From Streptomyces agglomeratus (GTDB lineage Bacteria; Actinomycetota; Actinomycetes; Streptomycetales; Streptomycetaceae), in NCBI RefSeq assembly GCF_001746415.1, contig NZ_MEHJ01000001.1, positions 2,749,001-2,813,000 on the forward strand: a stretch of DNA of 64,000 nucleotides. The letters run 5' to 3'. A program made the position numbers and the translations under genes. The notes below the pieces were generated by a model. The model was given only the letters and a program-made list of their open reading frames with translations, was not told the origin of the DNA and did not search any database. Of this stretch, positions 23,154 through 31,960 are shown piece after piece; positions within the stretch are counted from its first letter, which is position 1; every line of letters begins with the position of its first letter.

Positions 23154-26027
23154 TTGGAGGCGCTGCGTCAGGACGATCCACGCCGAATCGGGCCGTACGC
23201 CCCGCTGTTGCGCCTGCGCGAGACCGCGAGCGCCGTGCAGTACCTGGCGCACGGCCCCGACGGCGCCACGGCCGTGGTCGCGGTGGCCCGGCCGGAGCTG
23301 GCCGGCCTGCCCGCCTTCCGCCGCCGCTTCCAGGCGGAGGCGCAGACGGCCGAACGGCTGGCCGGTGGCTGGGTGCAGCCCCCGCTCGGCTCCCGTACGG
23401 ACGCACCCGGCGGCCCGGACGCCCCTGACGGCCCCGGCCAACACCCGGACGGCTCCGACGGCCCGGCTCTCTGGACGGCGACCGCCTACGTTCCGGCGCT
23501 GACCCTCGCCGAGGCGGTCGCGCTGGCCGGGCCGCTGCCGGAGCGGACGGTACGCGTCCTGGGCGCCGCGCTCGCCGAGACGCTGTCCCGGGTGCACGCC
23601 ACCGGCGCCGTACTCCACGGCCTCGCCGCCGACACCGTGCTGCTGGCCTCCGACGGGCCGCGCCTGGCGGCGTTCGGCGCGCTGGGTGCGGCGGCGGCCG
23701 CCGAGGCGGGCCCCGGCGGGCAGCTGTCCGTACGCCTGGGCTACCTGACCCCGGAGCAGCTGGCGGGCCGGGAGCCGGGCCCCGCGTCCGACATCTTCGT
23801 CCTCGGACTGCTCCTGGCGTACGCCGCCACCGGGGCGATCCCGTGGGCGGCGGGCCCGCAGGACGCCGCCGCCGACCGCATCGCGCACGCCGAGCCCGAA
23901 CTCGCCGCCGTACCGGAGGAGTTGCGTGCGCTGATCGCCAGGTGCCTCGCCAAGTCCCCGGCGGACCGGCCGGCTTCGGGTGCCCTGGCGGCGGACCTCG
24001 CGCTGGAGGGCGCTGCGGCCGTGGCGCGGCCCGGCTGGCTCCCGCACCCGGTCACCACCGCCCTCGCCACCCAGGCGTCCCAGGCGTCGTGGGCCCGCCC
24101 CGGACCCCTGACCACGCCCCCGGGACCGCCGCCGGCCGGCGCCACCGTGGGCGGCGCCGCGGTCCTCGAACCGGTGGGGCGGCCGGCGGTCGCGCCGGCC
24201 GGCGCCGTGCGGGGCGGGGCGCCGGAGTCGGCGGTGCGGCGGAGCGGCGAGGTCCTCGCGACCGGCCGCGACGCGGGGGCGGATGTCTCCGGTGGGCTGA
24301 CGCGGCGTCTCGTGCCCCGGCGCGGGGCGGACGCGCCCGCGGAGGAACTCGGCCGCGTGCCCCGGCCCGGCGCGGACGGATCCACCGAGGACCTCAGCGG
24401 CGCGACCCGGCGTCTCGTGACACGACGCGAGGCCGGACTCCCCGTGGAAGGGCCGTCACCCGGGGACACCGCCGGGCAGGCGCCGGGCGCAGGCGGCGCG
24501 GCGGCGCTCGTCCCCGCGCCGTCACCTTCCTCGTCGCACCCCGCCGCCGCGCTCACGCTGCCGCCGGCCACCGTGGGCGCGTACGCCCCCGCCCCCACGC
24601 GGCTCACTCCTCCCACCCCCCACACCCCTTCCGCTCCCACGCGCCCCACCGCTCCCGCCGGAGCGGTGCTGGGCGGCCGGCTGGGCGGGCTCAGCAGGCG
24701 TGGCCTGTTCGCCGGGCTCGCGGCGGGGGCCGCGGGACTGGTCGTGGGCGGGGCCGGAGCGCTGGCCCTCTCCGGTGGCGAGGACGACGCCCCGCCGCCC
24801 CCGACGGCCGACCCCAAGCCCGCCGCCCGCCGCACGGCGCTGCCGGGCGTCGCCCCCGACCCGCTCTGGCACTACCAGCACCCCGTCGCGCTCCCCGCCG
24901 GCGGCCCGCCCGCCCGCCTGTGGGGCGACCGGCTGCTGCTGATCCCGGGCGAAGAGACGACCACCGCGCTGGATCTGCGTACCGGCCGACCGGTCTGGGA
25001 ACAGAAGGCCGCCGGCACGAAGTACGGCCCCGAGGCCGCCGACGACACCCACTGCTTCGTCGTCACGTCAGCCGACTTCGTCTGGCTGTCCGCGAAGGAC
25101 GGGCGGGCCGTGCACCGCGTGCCGCACGCCGCCCTCCTGACGAAGGGCCGGAAGGACACCAGAGCCACCCTGGGCGGGCGCGTGGCGGCGGAGGGCCCGG
25201 TCGTCTGGTTCTCCGGGCGGGTCGAGACCCTCGGCAAGGGCGGAAAGGGCGGGAAGAAGGACAGGGTGACGCGTACGCGGACCTACCTCCTCGCGTACGA
25301 CATGGCCGCACGCAAGGAGCTGTGGCGCACGGAGATGCCGAACGGGCGGCCCGGCCCGGTGCCCCGCTACGAGGCGGTCGGCACCCGCCCGGACAGCCTG
25401 CTGGTCCGCCAGGACACCGGCTCCCTCACCGCGGACCAGCGGAAGAACGCGAAGGGCAGGTCGGCGTTCGTCCTCGTCGACCGCAGGACCGGCAAGACGC
25501 TGTGGCGCAAGTTCCTGCCCGGCGTACGCCTCGACGCGGGCGCCACCGACGACCCGTCCGGCCGGCTCTACGCGGCGGTGGGGGGAGAGCTTCAGGCGTA
25601 CGACACCCGTGGCGGCAAGAAGCTCTGGAAGCTCAGGAACGCCTCCGGCCCCGCGGACGACGCGCCGTTCGGCTTCGGCCGCGGCGTCGTGGCGGGCAAG
25701 ACGCTGTACGTCCCGAGCGGTTCGAACAAGGTGTACGCCGTCGACACGGCATCCGGCGCCCAGCAGTGGAAGCGCGCCACCGAGTACCCCGGCCGGGCCA
25801 CTCCCCGCGTCGCCCTCAGCGGCAGCGGCCGCACCGTGCTGGCGCTCAACGACACGCAGGCCACCGCGATCGGCGCGCGCGACGGCCGGCGGCTGTGGAA
25901 GTTCCAGGACTCCGGCGTGACGGCGCCGGGCGCGGAGGACGCCTGGGCGTCGTACCGAGCGCAGACCTCCGGCAACCGGGCCGTGCTGTGGCGCGGTCGC
26001 AACTTCTACGCACTGCCCCTCGACTGA
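23154..26027 (+). CDS. Degenerate protein-kinase-like domain fused to a PQQ-type beta-propeller
   Basis: 957 residues. Residues 1-285 resemble a Hanks-type Ser/Thr kinase (IGPYAPLLRLRETASAVQYLA, later LGYLTPEQLAGREPGPASDIFVLGLLLAYAATG and RCLAKSPADRPASG). The ATP-binding Lys region reads TAVVAVARPE and the catalytic loop reads LHGLAADTVLL, so HRD and DFG are missing. A Pro/Ala-rich linker (about 290-510) leads to a membrane helix (about 517-542). The extracytoplasmic rest is a PQQ-like beta-propeller with repeated W-K/R strands (GGKKLWKLRNA, TGKTLWRKFLPG). The TTG start has AGGGGG upstream. Probably a pseudokinase receptor. Confidence 0.85.
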   Translation: MEALRQDDPRRIGPYAPLLRLRETASAVQYLAHGPDGATAVVAVARPELAGLPAFRRRFQAEAQTAERLAGGWVQPPLGSRTDAPGGPDAPDGPGQHPDGSDGPALWTATAYVPALTLAEAVALAGPLPERTVRVLGAALAETLSRVHATGAVLHGLAADTVLLASDGPRLAAFGALGAAAAAEAGPGGQLSVRLGYLTPEQLAGREPGPASDIFVLGLLLAYAATGAIPWAAGPQDAAADRIAHAEPELAAVPEELRALIARCLAKSPADRPASGALAADLALEGAAAVARPGWLPHPVTTALATQASQASWARPGPLTTPPGPPPAGATVGGAAVLEPVGRPAVAPAGAVRGGAPESAVRRSGEVLATGRDAGADVSGGLTRRLVPRRGADAPAEELGRVPRPGADGSTEDLSGATRRLVTRREAGLPVEGPSPGDTAGQAPGAGGAAALVPAPSPSSSHPAAALTLPPATVGAYAPAPTRLTPPTPHTPSAPTRPTAPAGAVLGGRLGGLSRRGLFAGLAAGAAGLVVGGAGALALSGGEDDAPPPPTADPKPAARRTALPGVAPDPLWHYQHPVALPAGGPPARLWGDRLLLIPGEETTTALDLRTGRPVWEQKAAGTKYGPEAADDTHCFVVTSADFVWLSAKDGRAVHRVPHAALLTKGRKDTRATLGGRVAAEGPVVWFSGRVETLGKGGKGGKKDRVTRTRTYLLAYDMAARKELWRTEMPNGRPGPVPRYEAVGTRPDSLLVRQDTGSLTADQRKNAKGRSAFVLVDRRTGKTLWRKFLPGVRLDAGATDDPSGRLYAAVGGELQAYDTRGGKKLWKLRNASGPADDAPFGFGRGVVAGKTLYVPSGSNKVYAVDTASGAQQWKRATEYPGRATPRVALSGSGRTVLALNDTQATAIGARDGRRLWKFQDSGVTAPGAEDAWASYRAQTSGNRAVLWRGRNFYALPLD

Positions 26028-26262
26028 GGCCACCGGGGCGCGGAAGGCACCCGGGCCCCGCGTTCACGGCGTCCCCGGGCGCGGGAGGCACACGTGCCGC
26101 GCGTTCCCGGAGCGCGGGAGGCACGCCGGTCGCTGTTCTCATTGGCCCTCGACGGGTGATGGTGTTGGACCATCCCGCCCAGCAGCCCGCCCCTCGCCCG
26201 GGCGGTGACGCACATCATCACGTAGGGGCCGGACCGCCCGGCCGCGAACCGGAGGTGATGAC

Positions 26263-27480
26263 GTGTCGGGCAGACTCTCCCAGTCCGTCTGTACGGTGGC
26301 GCTGGCCGCCGCCACAGTGCTCACGGCACTGCCGGTACCGGCCACCGCCGCCGTACCGGGCGCCCCGGTCCCCCGGCCTCCCTCCCCACCGTCGCCCGCG
26401 CCCGCGCCCCCCGCGCTGTCCGGGCGGGCGACGACCGTTCCCCAGTTGCTGACGGAGCTCCAGAAGCTGTACCAGCGGGCCGAGGAGGCCAGTGAGACGT
26501 ACAAGGCGACGGAGGAGACCGTCAAGGAGCAGCTCACCGAGGTCAGGAAGGTCACCTCGGGCCTCTCCAGGGCGCGGGTCGTGCTCGCCGAGAGCCGGGG
26601 CGCGGCGGGCCGCCTCGCCCGCGAGCAGTACCAGGGAACGACCGGCCTCTCCCCGTACCTGCGGCTGCTGCTGGCCAGAAACCCGCAGCACGCGCTGACG
26701 CACGGCCACGTACTCCAGCGGGCGGCCGAGGACCGGGCGGCGGCCATCGCGCGGCTGGAGAGCCGTGAGCGGCGGGCGGACGAACTGGCGACCAGGGAGC
26801 GCGCGGCGCTCGACAAGCGGCAGACGCTCGCCAGGAAGCAGCGGGAACAGCGCGACGAGGTACGGGCTCGGCTGGGCGAGGTCGAGGAGCTGCTGGCCAC
26901 GCTGACGGAGGAACAGCTCGAAGAGGTGGCGCGGCTGGAGGAGCGCAGAACCGGCGCCGCCCAGCGCGACCTGCTCGCCTCGGGCGCGCTCGGCAGCCCC
27001 GGCTCGGCCGCCGCGCGGGCGCCGTCGCGGCTGGGCGGGCGGGCGCTGGAGTACGCCGTACGGCAGATCGGGAAGCCGTACGTGTGGGGGGCGGAGGGGC
27101 CGGGCTCCTTCGACTGCTCGGGTCTCACGTCGCAGGCGTGGGCGCACGCGGGCCGGGAGATTCCGCGCACGAGCCAGGAGCAGTGGCGGCGGCTGCCGAA
27201 GGTGGCGTTGCCGGACCTGCGCCCCGGTGACCTGGTGGTCTACTTCCCCGAGGCCACCCACGTGGCGATCTACCTGGGCGACGGCCTGGTCGTACAGGCG
27301 CCGCGCCCCGGCGCCCGCGTGAAGGTCTCACCCATCGCGGCCAACCCCGTGCTGGGCGCCGTCCGCCCGGACCCGAGGCTCAAGCCCCTGTCGTCCTACA
27401 CCCCGCCGAAGCTTCCGCGCGGTGCCTCGGCGGGCTCGGACGCGGGTTACGCGTCGCAGGCGGCCCCGGTTGCCGGATGA
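26263..27480 (+). CDS. Secreted NlpC/P60 peptidoglycan endopeptidase
   Basis: 405 residues. A signal peptide (about 1-30) and Pro-rich stretch lead to a long coiled coil (about 60-230, KLYQRAEEASETYKATEE onward) of the RipA/CwlO regulatory type. The C-terminal NlpC/P60 domain has its catalytic Cys in FDCSGL (about C285) and His in THVAIY (about H333). It would cleave stem peptides in the cell wall. GTG 26263 has a perfect GGAGGTGATGAC ribosome-binding site. I see no ydaO-type riboswitch in the 235 bp upstream. Confidence 0.94.
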   Translation: MSGRLSQSVCTVALAAATVLTALPVPATAAVPGAPVPRPPSPPSPAPAPPALSGRATTVPQLLTELQKLYQRAEEASETYKATEETVKEQLTEVRKVTSGLSRARVVLAESRGAAGRLAREQYQGTTGLSPYLRLLLARNPQHALTHGHVLQRAAEDRAAAIARLESRERRADELATRERAALDKRQTLARKQREQRDEVRARLGEVEELLATLTEEQLEEVARLEERRTGAAQRDLLASGALGSPGSAAARAPSRLGGRALEYAVRQIGKPYVWGAEGPGSFDCSGLTSQAWAHAGREIPRTSQEQWRRLPKVALPDLRPGDLVVYFPEATHVAIYLGDGLVVQAPRPGARVKVSPIAANPVLGAVRPDPRLKPLSSYTPPKLPRGASAGSDAGYASQAAPVAG

Positions 27481-27562
27481 TCCGGCCCGTCCGGGACCTG
27501 AGGACAGGCCGGCAGCCGGCGGGGCATGCGGAGGGACGGCGCCTCGGGGGTACGGGAAGGCA

Positions 27563-28240
27563 GTGGTCAGCACCCGCGTCATCGACACGGCGCGCCGCGA
27601 CGGCGCCGAGCCGCGTCACGTCTGGTACACGTCCTACGGCTCCAACACCCACCTGGACCGTCTGACGTTCTACCTCGCCGGCGGACGCCCACCTGGAGCC
27701 TCCCGGACGTACCCGGGCTGCCGGGACCGGCGCCCTCCGGCGGCATCCGTCCCGGTGCGGCTGGACGGCGCCCTCTACTTCGCCACGCGGTCTCCGGTGT
27801 GGGCCGGCGGGCGGGCGTTTTACGACCCCGAGGCCGGCGGGCGGGTTCTCGCGCGGGCCCACCTGGTCACCGTGGAGCAGTTCTCGGACATCGCGGCCCA
27901 GGAGATGTACCGGGAACCGGGCGTGGACCTCGACCTGAGCGGCGTTCTCAGCAGCGGCAGGGCCGTGCTCGGAGCCGGGCGCTACGAAACGCTCATCTGC
28001 CCCGGCACGGTGGACGGCGTACCCGCCCTCACTTTCACGGCCCCCTGGGGCGTCAACGACGTCCCGTGGGTCAAGCCCTCCGCCGCCTACGTCCGTTACC
28101 TGGCCACGGGGCTGCTCGGCGCGGGCGGGTTCGACGGAGCGACGATCGCGAGCTACGTGGCGAACTGCCCAGGTGCGGCCGGTCACTGGACCGCGAGAGA
28201 GGTCGAGCACCTCATCGGGCGGGGACGACCGGGCCCGTGA
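27563..28240 (+). CDS. YGSN-motif (gamma-glutamylcyclotransferase-like) protein
   Basis: 225 residues. The N-terminal WYTSYGSNTHLDRLTFYLAG holds the YGSN turn that defines the gamma-glutamylcyclotransferase-like fold. GALYFATRSPVWAGGRAFYDP and a GRYETLICPGTVDGVPALTF segment follow. Streptomyces relatives are sometimes labelled histone deacetylase in databases, which nothing here supports. The GTG at 27563 has GGGAAGG upstream. A strong terminator follows directly after the stop codon. Confidence 0.8.
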   Translation: MVSTRVIDTARRDGAEPRHVWYTSYGSNTHLDRLTFYLAGGRPPGASRTYPGCRDRRPPAASVPVRLDGALYFATRSPVWAGGRAFYDPEAGGRVLARAHLVTVEQFSDIAAQEMYREPGVDLDLSGVLSSGRAVLGAGRYETLICPGTVDGVPALTFTAPWGVNDVPWVKPSAAYVRYLATGLLGAGGFDGATIASYVANCPGAAGHWTAREVEHLIGRGRPGP

Positions 28241-28274
28241 GAAGACCCCCGGCCCAAAGGGGGCCGGGGTCTTC
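28241..28274. terminator. Strong bidirectional terminator
   Basis: GAAGACCCCCGGCCC at 28241-28255 pairs with GGGGCCGGGGTCTTC at 28260-28274 (15-bp stem with one offset, loop of four). It starts right after the YGSN gene stop and can also end transcripts arriving from the crystallin-like gene on the other strand. Confidence 0.88.
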
Positions 28275-28333
28275 GCCACCCTGGGTCAGATGGCCGGTCA
28301 GCGGCCCGTCACGCGCCGCCGTACTTCTCGTCA

Positions 28334-28486
28334 GTGGTGGACATGCTCGTCGGTGCTCAGCAGCGCCTGCTGATCTACCCAGAACAAGGGTTCATGATCC
28401 GACAGGAATTCCCCCATTCAGTCACGGCGGCTTACGAGCGGCTGCGCGCCCAAGGGTTCACGAGCTGCCTTGTTCCCACACTCTGA
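28334..28486 (+). CDS. Possible small ORF in low-GC islet
   Basis: A short frame beginning GTG-GTG-GAC-ATG and ending TGA at 28486. From the ATG at 28343 it would give 47 residues (MLVGAQQRLLIYPEQGF at the start, GFTSCLVPTL at the end). Codon use is visibly less GC-rich at third positions than in the flanking genes. There is no clear ribosome-binding site. It could be the 3' end of a decayed acquired gene. Low confidence. Confidence 0.25.
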   Translation: MVDMLVGAQQRLLIYPEQGFMIRQEFPHSVTAAYERLRAQGFTSCLVPTL

Positions 28487-28561
28487 TCACGCCCGCAACC
28501 ATCTGTTAGCCATCCGCCACTGCGGCCAATAACGAGCCGGGCGGCGGTCCACTCGGCGCCC

Positions 28562-29122
28562 CTAAGGATCCCCACCGGGCTGCTTGTATGCCTTCCATGA
28601 GTAATTCTCGGCGCCTTGGGGACCCAAGTTCATGATGTCACTGAAGTAGTCCGTGAAGTCGAGGGGTGGGCTGAATACTACTTCTGGATAGACTCGAAGG
28701 ACCATTCCATCCGGGATGAGTGCAGAACCAAGCGGGACTTGGGGGCGCGTTTCCTCGAAAGGAAAATTGTACGGCCCGACGACCCGAGCCGCACCAGCCA
28801 TTTGCGGACCTTCGTAGAGAACGATCTTTCTGATCTCGGGAGGAGGATCGGACGTTTTGTAGACGACGGCCGAACTTGCTGTCCTTGCCCACCCACCGAG
28901 ATCCGGGGCATCTTGATCGACGTCCAGATGGCCACCCTGGAAGTGCCAGTGTTCATAGAGGCGCACCACCAAACCCGAGGGCACCTTGACGGAACAAATG
29001 ACGTCGTTTCCGATGCTCAAGTCCGATGAATCATAGAACCCTTCGGCGAGGAACTGGCCCAGGCCGAGGAAGTTCTTGTCTGCGAAGAGAATGACACGGT
29101 CGCCGGATTCGCTGCCAGGCAT
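28562..29122 (-). CDS. Beta/gamma-crystallin-fold protein
   Basis: 186 residues. Two Greek-key-like motifs make one crystallin domain: VILFADKNFLGLGQFL with SIGNDVICSVKV, then VVRLYEHWHFQGGHLDV with GWARTASSAVV. A second, weaker pair (IVLYEGPQMAGAARVV and MVLRVYPEVVF) follows. The Ca-binding signature (N/D)(N/D)xx(S/T)S reads NDVICS, with Cys in place of Ser/Thr, so calcium binding may be altered. No signal peptide is seen. ATG 29122 has AGGAG seven bases upstream. Codon use is much less GC-rich than in the neighbours, suggesting recent acquisition. Confidence 0.8.
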   Translation of the reverse strand: MPGSESGDRVILFADKNFLGLGQFLAEGFYDSSDLSIGNDVICSVKVPSGLVVRLYEHWHFQGGHLDVDQDAPDLGGWARTASSAVVYKTSDPPPEIRKIVLYEGPQMAGAARVVGPYNFPFEETRPQVPLGSALIPDGMVLRVYPEVVFSPPLDFTDYFSDIMNLGPQGAENYSWKAYKQPGGDP

Positions 29123-29426
29123 ACCGATGCTCCTAGCGTGGGATACTGCTCGCGAAGACGGTCAGGTCTTTTTCTCGGGCGCGACCGCCCAAAACGACTG
29201 CTGCTCTGCTGCACCCCGCCGGCTTGCTTCAACCCGCGGCCCTCTGACAGGAAGCCCTCCATCTCAGGATACGTTGCGGGTTCTCCGATGTCGCGGGCGC
29301 CCTTCGGGCCGTCAGACACAATTGACCAAATGAGATGGCCTCTAATTAAGTGAGGCTGGCGACGCGCCTGGGCGAACTTACAAGGCGGATGTCGGCGGTC
29401 CGGAACCAACCGCGCCCCACCAGCGC
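29123..29426. other. Non-coding low-GC DNA upstream of the crystallin-like gene
   Basis: About 300 bp between the crystallin-like gene and the conservon-side terminator. It contains the crystallin ribosome-binding site and presumably its promoter. Frames crossing it have no codon bias. I see no integrase, transposase or flanking direct repeat. Confidence 0.5.
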
Positions 29427-29460
29427 AAAGACCCCCAGCCGATAGAGGCTGGGGGTCTTT
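29427..29460. terminator. Terminator of the conservon operon
   Basis: AAAGACCCCCAGCC at 29427-29440 pairs perfectly with GGCTGGGGGTCTTT at 29447-29460 around a 6-nt loop (GATAGA). The A/T ends give a U-tract-like tail in both directions. It lies downstream of the monooxygenase gene that closes the conservon operon. Confidence 0.9.
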
Positions 29461-29585
29461 GCCGCTAGGACTCACATCAACAGCCGCAGTCACTCACGGC
29501 CGGGCCGCCTGTGGGCCGTCCGTGACCGGCCGGCAACAGCCGGCAACGACCAATGACGACTACCCAGCCGCTGGTCAGAAGCCCT

Positions 29586-30821
29586 TCAGGCGCCGGCGAC
29601 CGAGGCCAGGTAGGCGTTCGTCTTCTCCGGGTCGTAGAAGAAGTTCTCGAAGTCCGCCGGGTCGTTGAACCCGTTCGCGAAGCGGTCGGCGACCGGCTGG
29701 AGGCCGCCCGCCGCGCCGATCAGGTTCAGGACGTGCTCCGGCGGGACGCCCAGCATGGCGTTGGTCCACTTGGTGACGTGCTGCGCGGTGTCCCAGTACC
29801 GGTCGAACGTCGACCGCATCCACGCCTCGTCGAACGGCTGGTCACCGTGCGACGTGATCGACGAGAGGTACGACGCGGCACACTTCGACGCCGAGTTGGA
29901 GCCCTGCCCGGTGATGGGGTCGTTCGCTACGACCACGTCGGCGACGCCCAGGACGAGGCCGCCGGACGGCAGCCGGCCGATGGGGTTGCGCACCGTCGGG
30001 GCGTACCGGCCCGCCAGGGTCGCGTTGGCGTCGGTCAGTTCGACCTTCGTCGCGCGCGCGTACTCCCAGGGCAGGAACTTCTCCATCAGTTCCAGCGTGA
30101 GCGACAGGTGCTCCGCCGGGTCCTTGACGCCCTTGAACGCGTCCACCGGGCCGCCCGGGACGCCCTCCCAGAAGAGGATGTCCGCGCGGCCGGAGGTGGT
30201 GAGGGTCGGCATGACGAAGAGTTCGCCGACGCCGGGCACCAGGTTGCAGCGGACCGCCTCGAAGTCGGGGTGCTCGGGGCGCGGGCCGAGCCCGTGGACG
30301 TACGCCACGGCGAGAGCGCGCTGCGGGGCGTCGTACGGCGAACGGGACGCGTCGCGCCCGAACATCGAGACCAGCTCGCCCTTGCCGGCCGACACCATGA
30401 CCAGGTCGTACGTACGGGAGAAGTAGTCGAGGTCGGAGACGGCCGCGCCGTGGATGACGAGCTGGCCGCCGCGCTGCGCGAACGTCTCCATCCAGCCGGC
30501 CATCTTCACGCGCTGGTCGACGGACTGGGCGTAGCCGTCGAGCTTGCCGACCCAGTCGACGGCGCGGGACGAGTCCGGGGCTGCGACGGAGACGCCCAGG
30601 CCCTCGATCTTCGGGGCCTGCGACTCCCAGAAGTTGATCTGGAGGTCGCGCTCGTGCTGGAGGGCGGTGTGGAACATGCACTGCGTCGACATGACCCGGC
30701 CCGACCGGATCTCGTCCGCCGTGCGGTTCGACATCAGGGTGACCTCGTACCCACGGGTCTGGAGTCCGAGGGCGAGCTGGAGACCGGACTGACCGGCTCC
30801 GACTATGAGTATCTTCCGCAT
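29586..30821 (-). CDS. Styrene/indole monooxygenase-like flavoprotein
   Basis: 411 residues related to StyA, the FAD component of two-component styrene/indole monooxygenases, which epoxidise aryl alkenes using FADH2 from a separate reductase. The Rossmann motif GAGQSGLQLALGL is at the N-terminus, with LPSGGLVLGVADVVVANDPITGQGSN as the C-terminal FAD block. No reductase (StyB) gene is nearby. It starts 40 bp after cvnD on the same strand, so it is probably the fifth gene of the conservon operon, a place where some conservons carry a cytochrome P450. The substrate is unknown. Confidence 0.88.
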   Translation of the reverse strand: MRKILIVGAGQSGLQLALGLQTRGYEVTLMSNRTADEIRSGRVMSTQCMFHTALQHERDLQINFWESQAPKIEGLGVSVAAPDSSRAVDWVGKLDGYAQSVDQRVKMAGWMETFAQRGGQLVIHGAAVSDLDYFSRTYDLVMVSAGKGELVSMFGRDASRSPYDAPQRALAVAYVHGLGPRPEHPDFEAVRCNLVPGVGELFVMPTLTTSGRADILFWEGVPGGPVDAFKGVKDPAEHLSLTLELMEKFLPWEYARATKVELTDANATLAGRYAPTVRNPIGRLPSGGLVLGVADVVVANDPITGQGSNSASKCAASYLSSITSHGDQPFDEAWMRSTFDRYWDTAQHVTKWTNAMLGVPPEHVLNLIGAAGGLQPVADRFANGFNDPADFENFFYDPEKTNAYLASVAGA

Positions 30822-30861
30822 GGCGGGGTTCTCCGTTGAGTAGCTGTTCGGGGGTGCGGCG

Positions 30862-31572
30862 CTATTCGGGCGTGACGGCGAGCGCGTGGCCGACGAGGGC
30901 GAGCAGCGACTCGACCACCGTGATCCGCTTGCGCGCGTCCATGATCACAACCGGTACGTGCGGCGGCACGGTCAGGGCTTCCCTGACGTCGTCGGCCTCG
31001 TACGCCGTCGTTCCCTCGAAGTGGTTCACGGCGACGATGTACGGCAGCCCGCAGCTCTCGAAGTAGTCGAGCGCGGGGAAGCAGTCGGACAGCCGGCGCG
31101 TGTCGGCCATGACGACCGCGCCGATCGCGCCGCGCACCAGGTCGTCCCACATGAACCAGAACCGCTGCTGGCCGGGCGTGCCGAAGACGTACAGCACGAG
31201 GTCGTCGTCGAGCGTGACGCGGCCGAAGTCCATCGCGACGGTCGTCGTGGTCTTGTCGGGCGTCGCGGAGAGGTCGTCGGTCTCCTCGCTGGCGGTGGTC
31301 ATCACCGCCTCGGTCTGGAGCGGGGTGATCTCCGAGACGGAGCCCACGAACGTGGTCTTGCCGACGCCGAAGCCGCCCGCGACCACGATCTTGGTGGCTA
31401 TGGGGGCCCGGGTGCGGTCGGTCTGCCAGTCCCGGGCGCCTTCGTCCGCCTGCGGCGGGAGGGCCGGCAGCCCGTGCTGCTCCGGCAGGGGCGCCCCGGG
31501 CTGCGACGGGATCGCGGACGTGTGCCCGGTGCGGGCGGGGAAGGTCTCGGTCTCAGAGACGACGGAGTCCAC
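30862..31572 (-). CDS. cvnD: Conservon GTPase CvnD (Ras-like ATP/GTP-binding protein)
   Basis: 236 residues. A Pro-rich N-terminal extension precedes a small-GTPase fold: P-loop GGFGVGKTTFVGS (about residues 67-74), a Thr-rich switch I (TPDKTTTTVAMDFG), switch II FGTPGQQRFWFMW and base-recognition-like AVNHFEG, where the usual NKxD is altered. Conservon GTPases sit at the membrane with CvnA-C and transmit its state. The GTG at 31572 overlaps the cvnC end by 20 bp. Gene order and overlaps match other conservons. Confidence 0.93.
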   Translation of the reverse strand: MDSVVSETETFPARTGHTSAIPSQPGAPLPEQHGLPALPPQADEGARDWQTDRTRAPIATKIVVAGGFGVGKTTFVGSVSEITPLQTEAVMTTASEETDDLSATPDKTTTTVAMDFGRVTLDDDLVLYVFGTPGQQRFWFMWDDLVRGAIGAVVMADTRRLSDCFPALDYFESCGLPYIVAVNHFEGTTAYEADDVREALTVPPHVPVVIMDARKRITVVESLLALVGHALAVTPE

Positions 31573-31960
31573 TCAGCACCCTTTCGAGCAGCGCGCGGTT
31601 CGGCTGGCCGGGCGTGTGCCCGGTCCCGTACACACGGATCTTTCCCTGGTCGGCCAAGTCGCTGAGGAGCACGCGGACCACGCCCAGCGGCATCTTCAGC
31701 AGTGCGGAGATCTCCGCGACCGTACGCATACGGCGGCACAGCTCGACGATGGCGCGCATCTCCGGCATGACACGGGTCTGGAGGCCGCCGTTGGTCAGCT
31801 CGCGCCGCTCCTCGGCCGCCTCGATCGCCGCCACGAAGGTCTCGACGAGCAGGACGTGCGTGAAGCGGGTACGGCCGCCGGTGAGCGAGTACGGGCGTAC
31901 GCGGGCGGGCCTGCGGCCGTCGCCCCGTACCGGAAGTTTGGCGGTGGTGGACGGCGTCAC
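31553..31960 (-). CDS. cvnC: Conservon protein CvnC (DUF742)
   Basis: 135 residues matching DUF742. The N-terminal VRPYSLTGGRTRF is the family hallmark. A winged-helix-like segment follows (MRTVAEISALLKMPLGVVRVLLSDLADQGKIRVYG). DUF742 proteins bridge the roadblock protein and GTPase in conservons. It overlaps cvnB by 4 bp and cvnD by 20 bp, so it is translationally coupled to both. Confidence 0.93.
   Translation of the reverse strand: MTPSTTAKLPVRGDGRRPARVRPYSLTGGRTRFTHVLLVETFVAAIEAAEERRELTNGGLQTRVMPEMRAIVELCRRMRTVAEISALLKMPLGVVRVLLSDLADQGKIRVYGTGHTPGQPNRALLERVLSGLRRL

Noticed and set aside
26028..26262. A ydaO-type (c-di-AMP) riboswitch before the NlpC/P60 gene
   Set aside because: Such elements precede many Streptomyces wall hydrolases, but I could not find the conserved core here. 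Only imperfect GCGCGGGAGGCAC repeats are seen.
27563..28240. Histone deacetylase
   Set aside because: Relatives may carry this label, but no zinc-hydrolase motif is present. The YGSN turn points to a gamma-glutamylcyclotransferase-like fold.
29017..29493. Minus-strand frame upstream of the crystallin-like gene
   Set aside because: It overlaps the real gene out of frame, crosses the conservon terminator and lacks codon bias and a ribosome-binding site.
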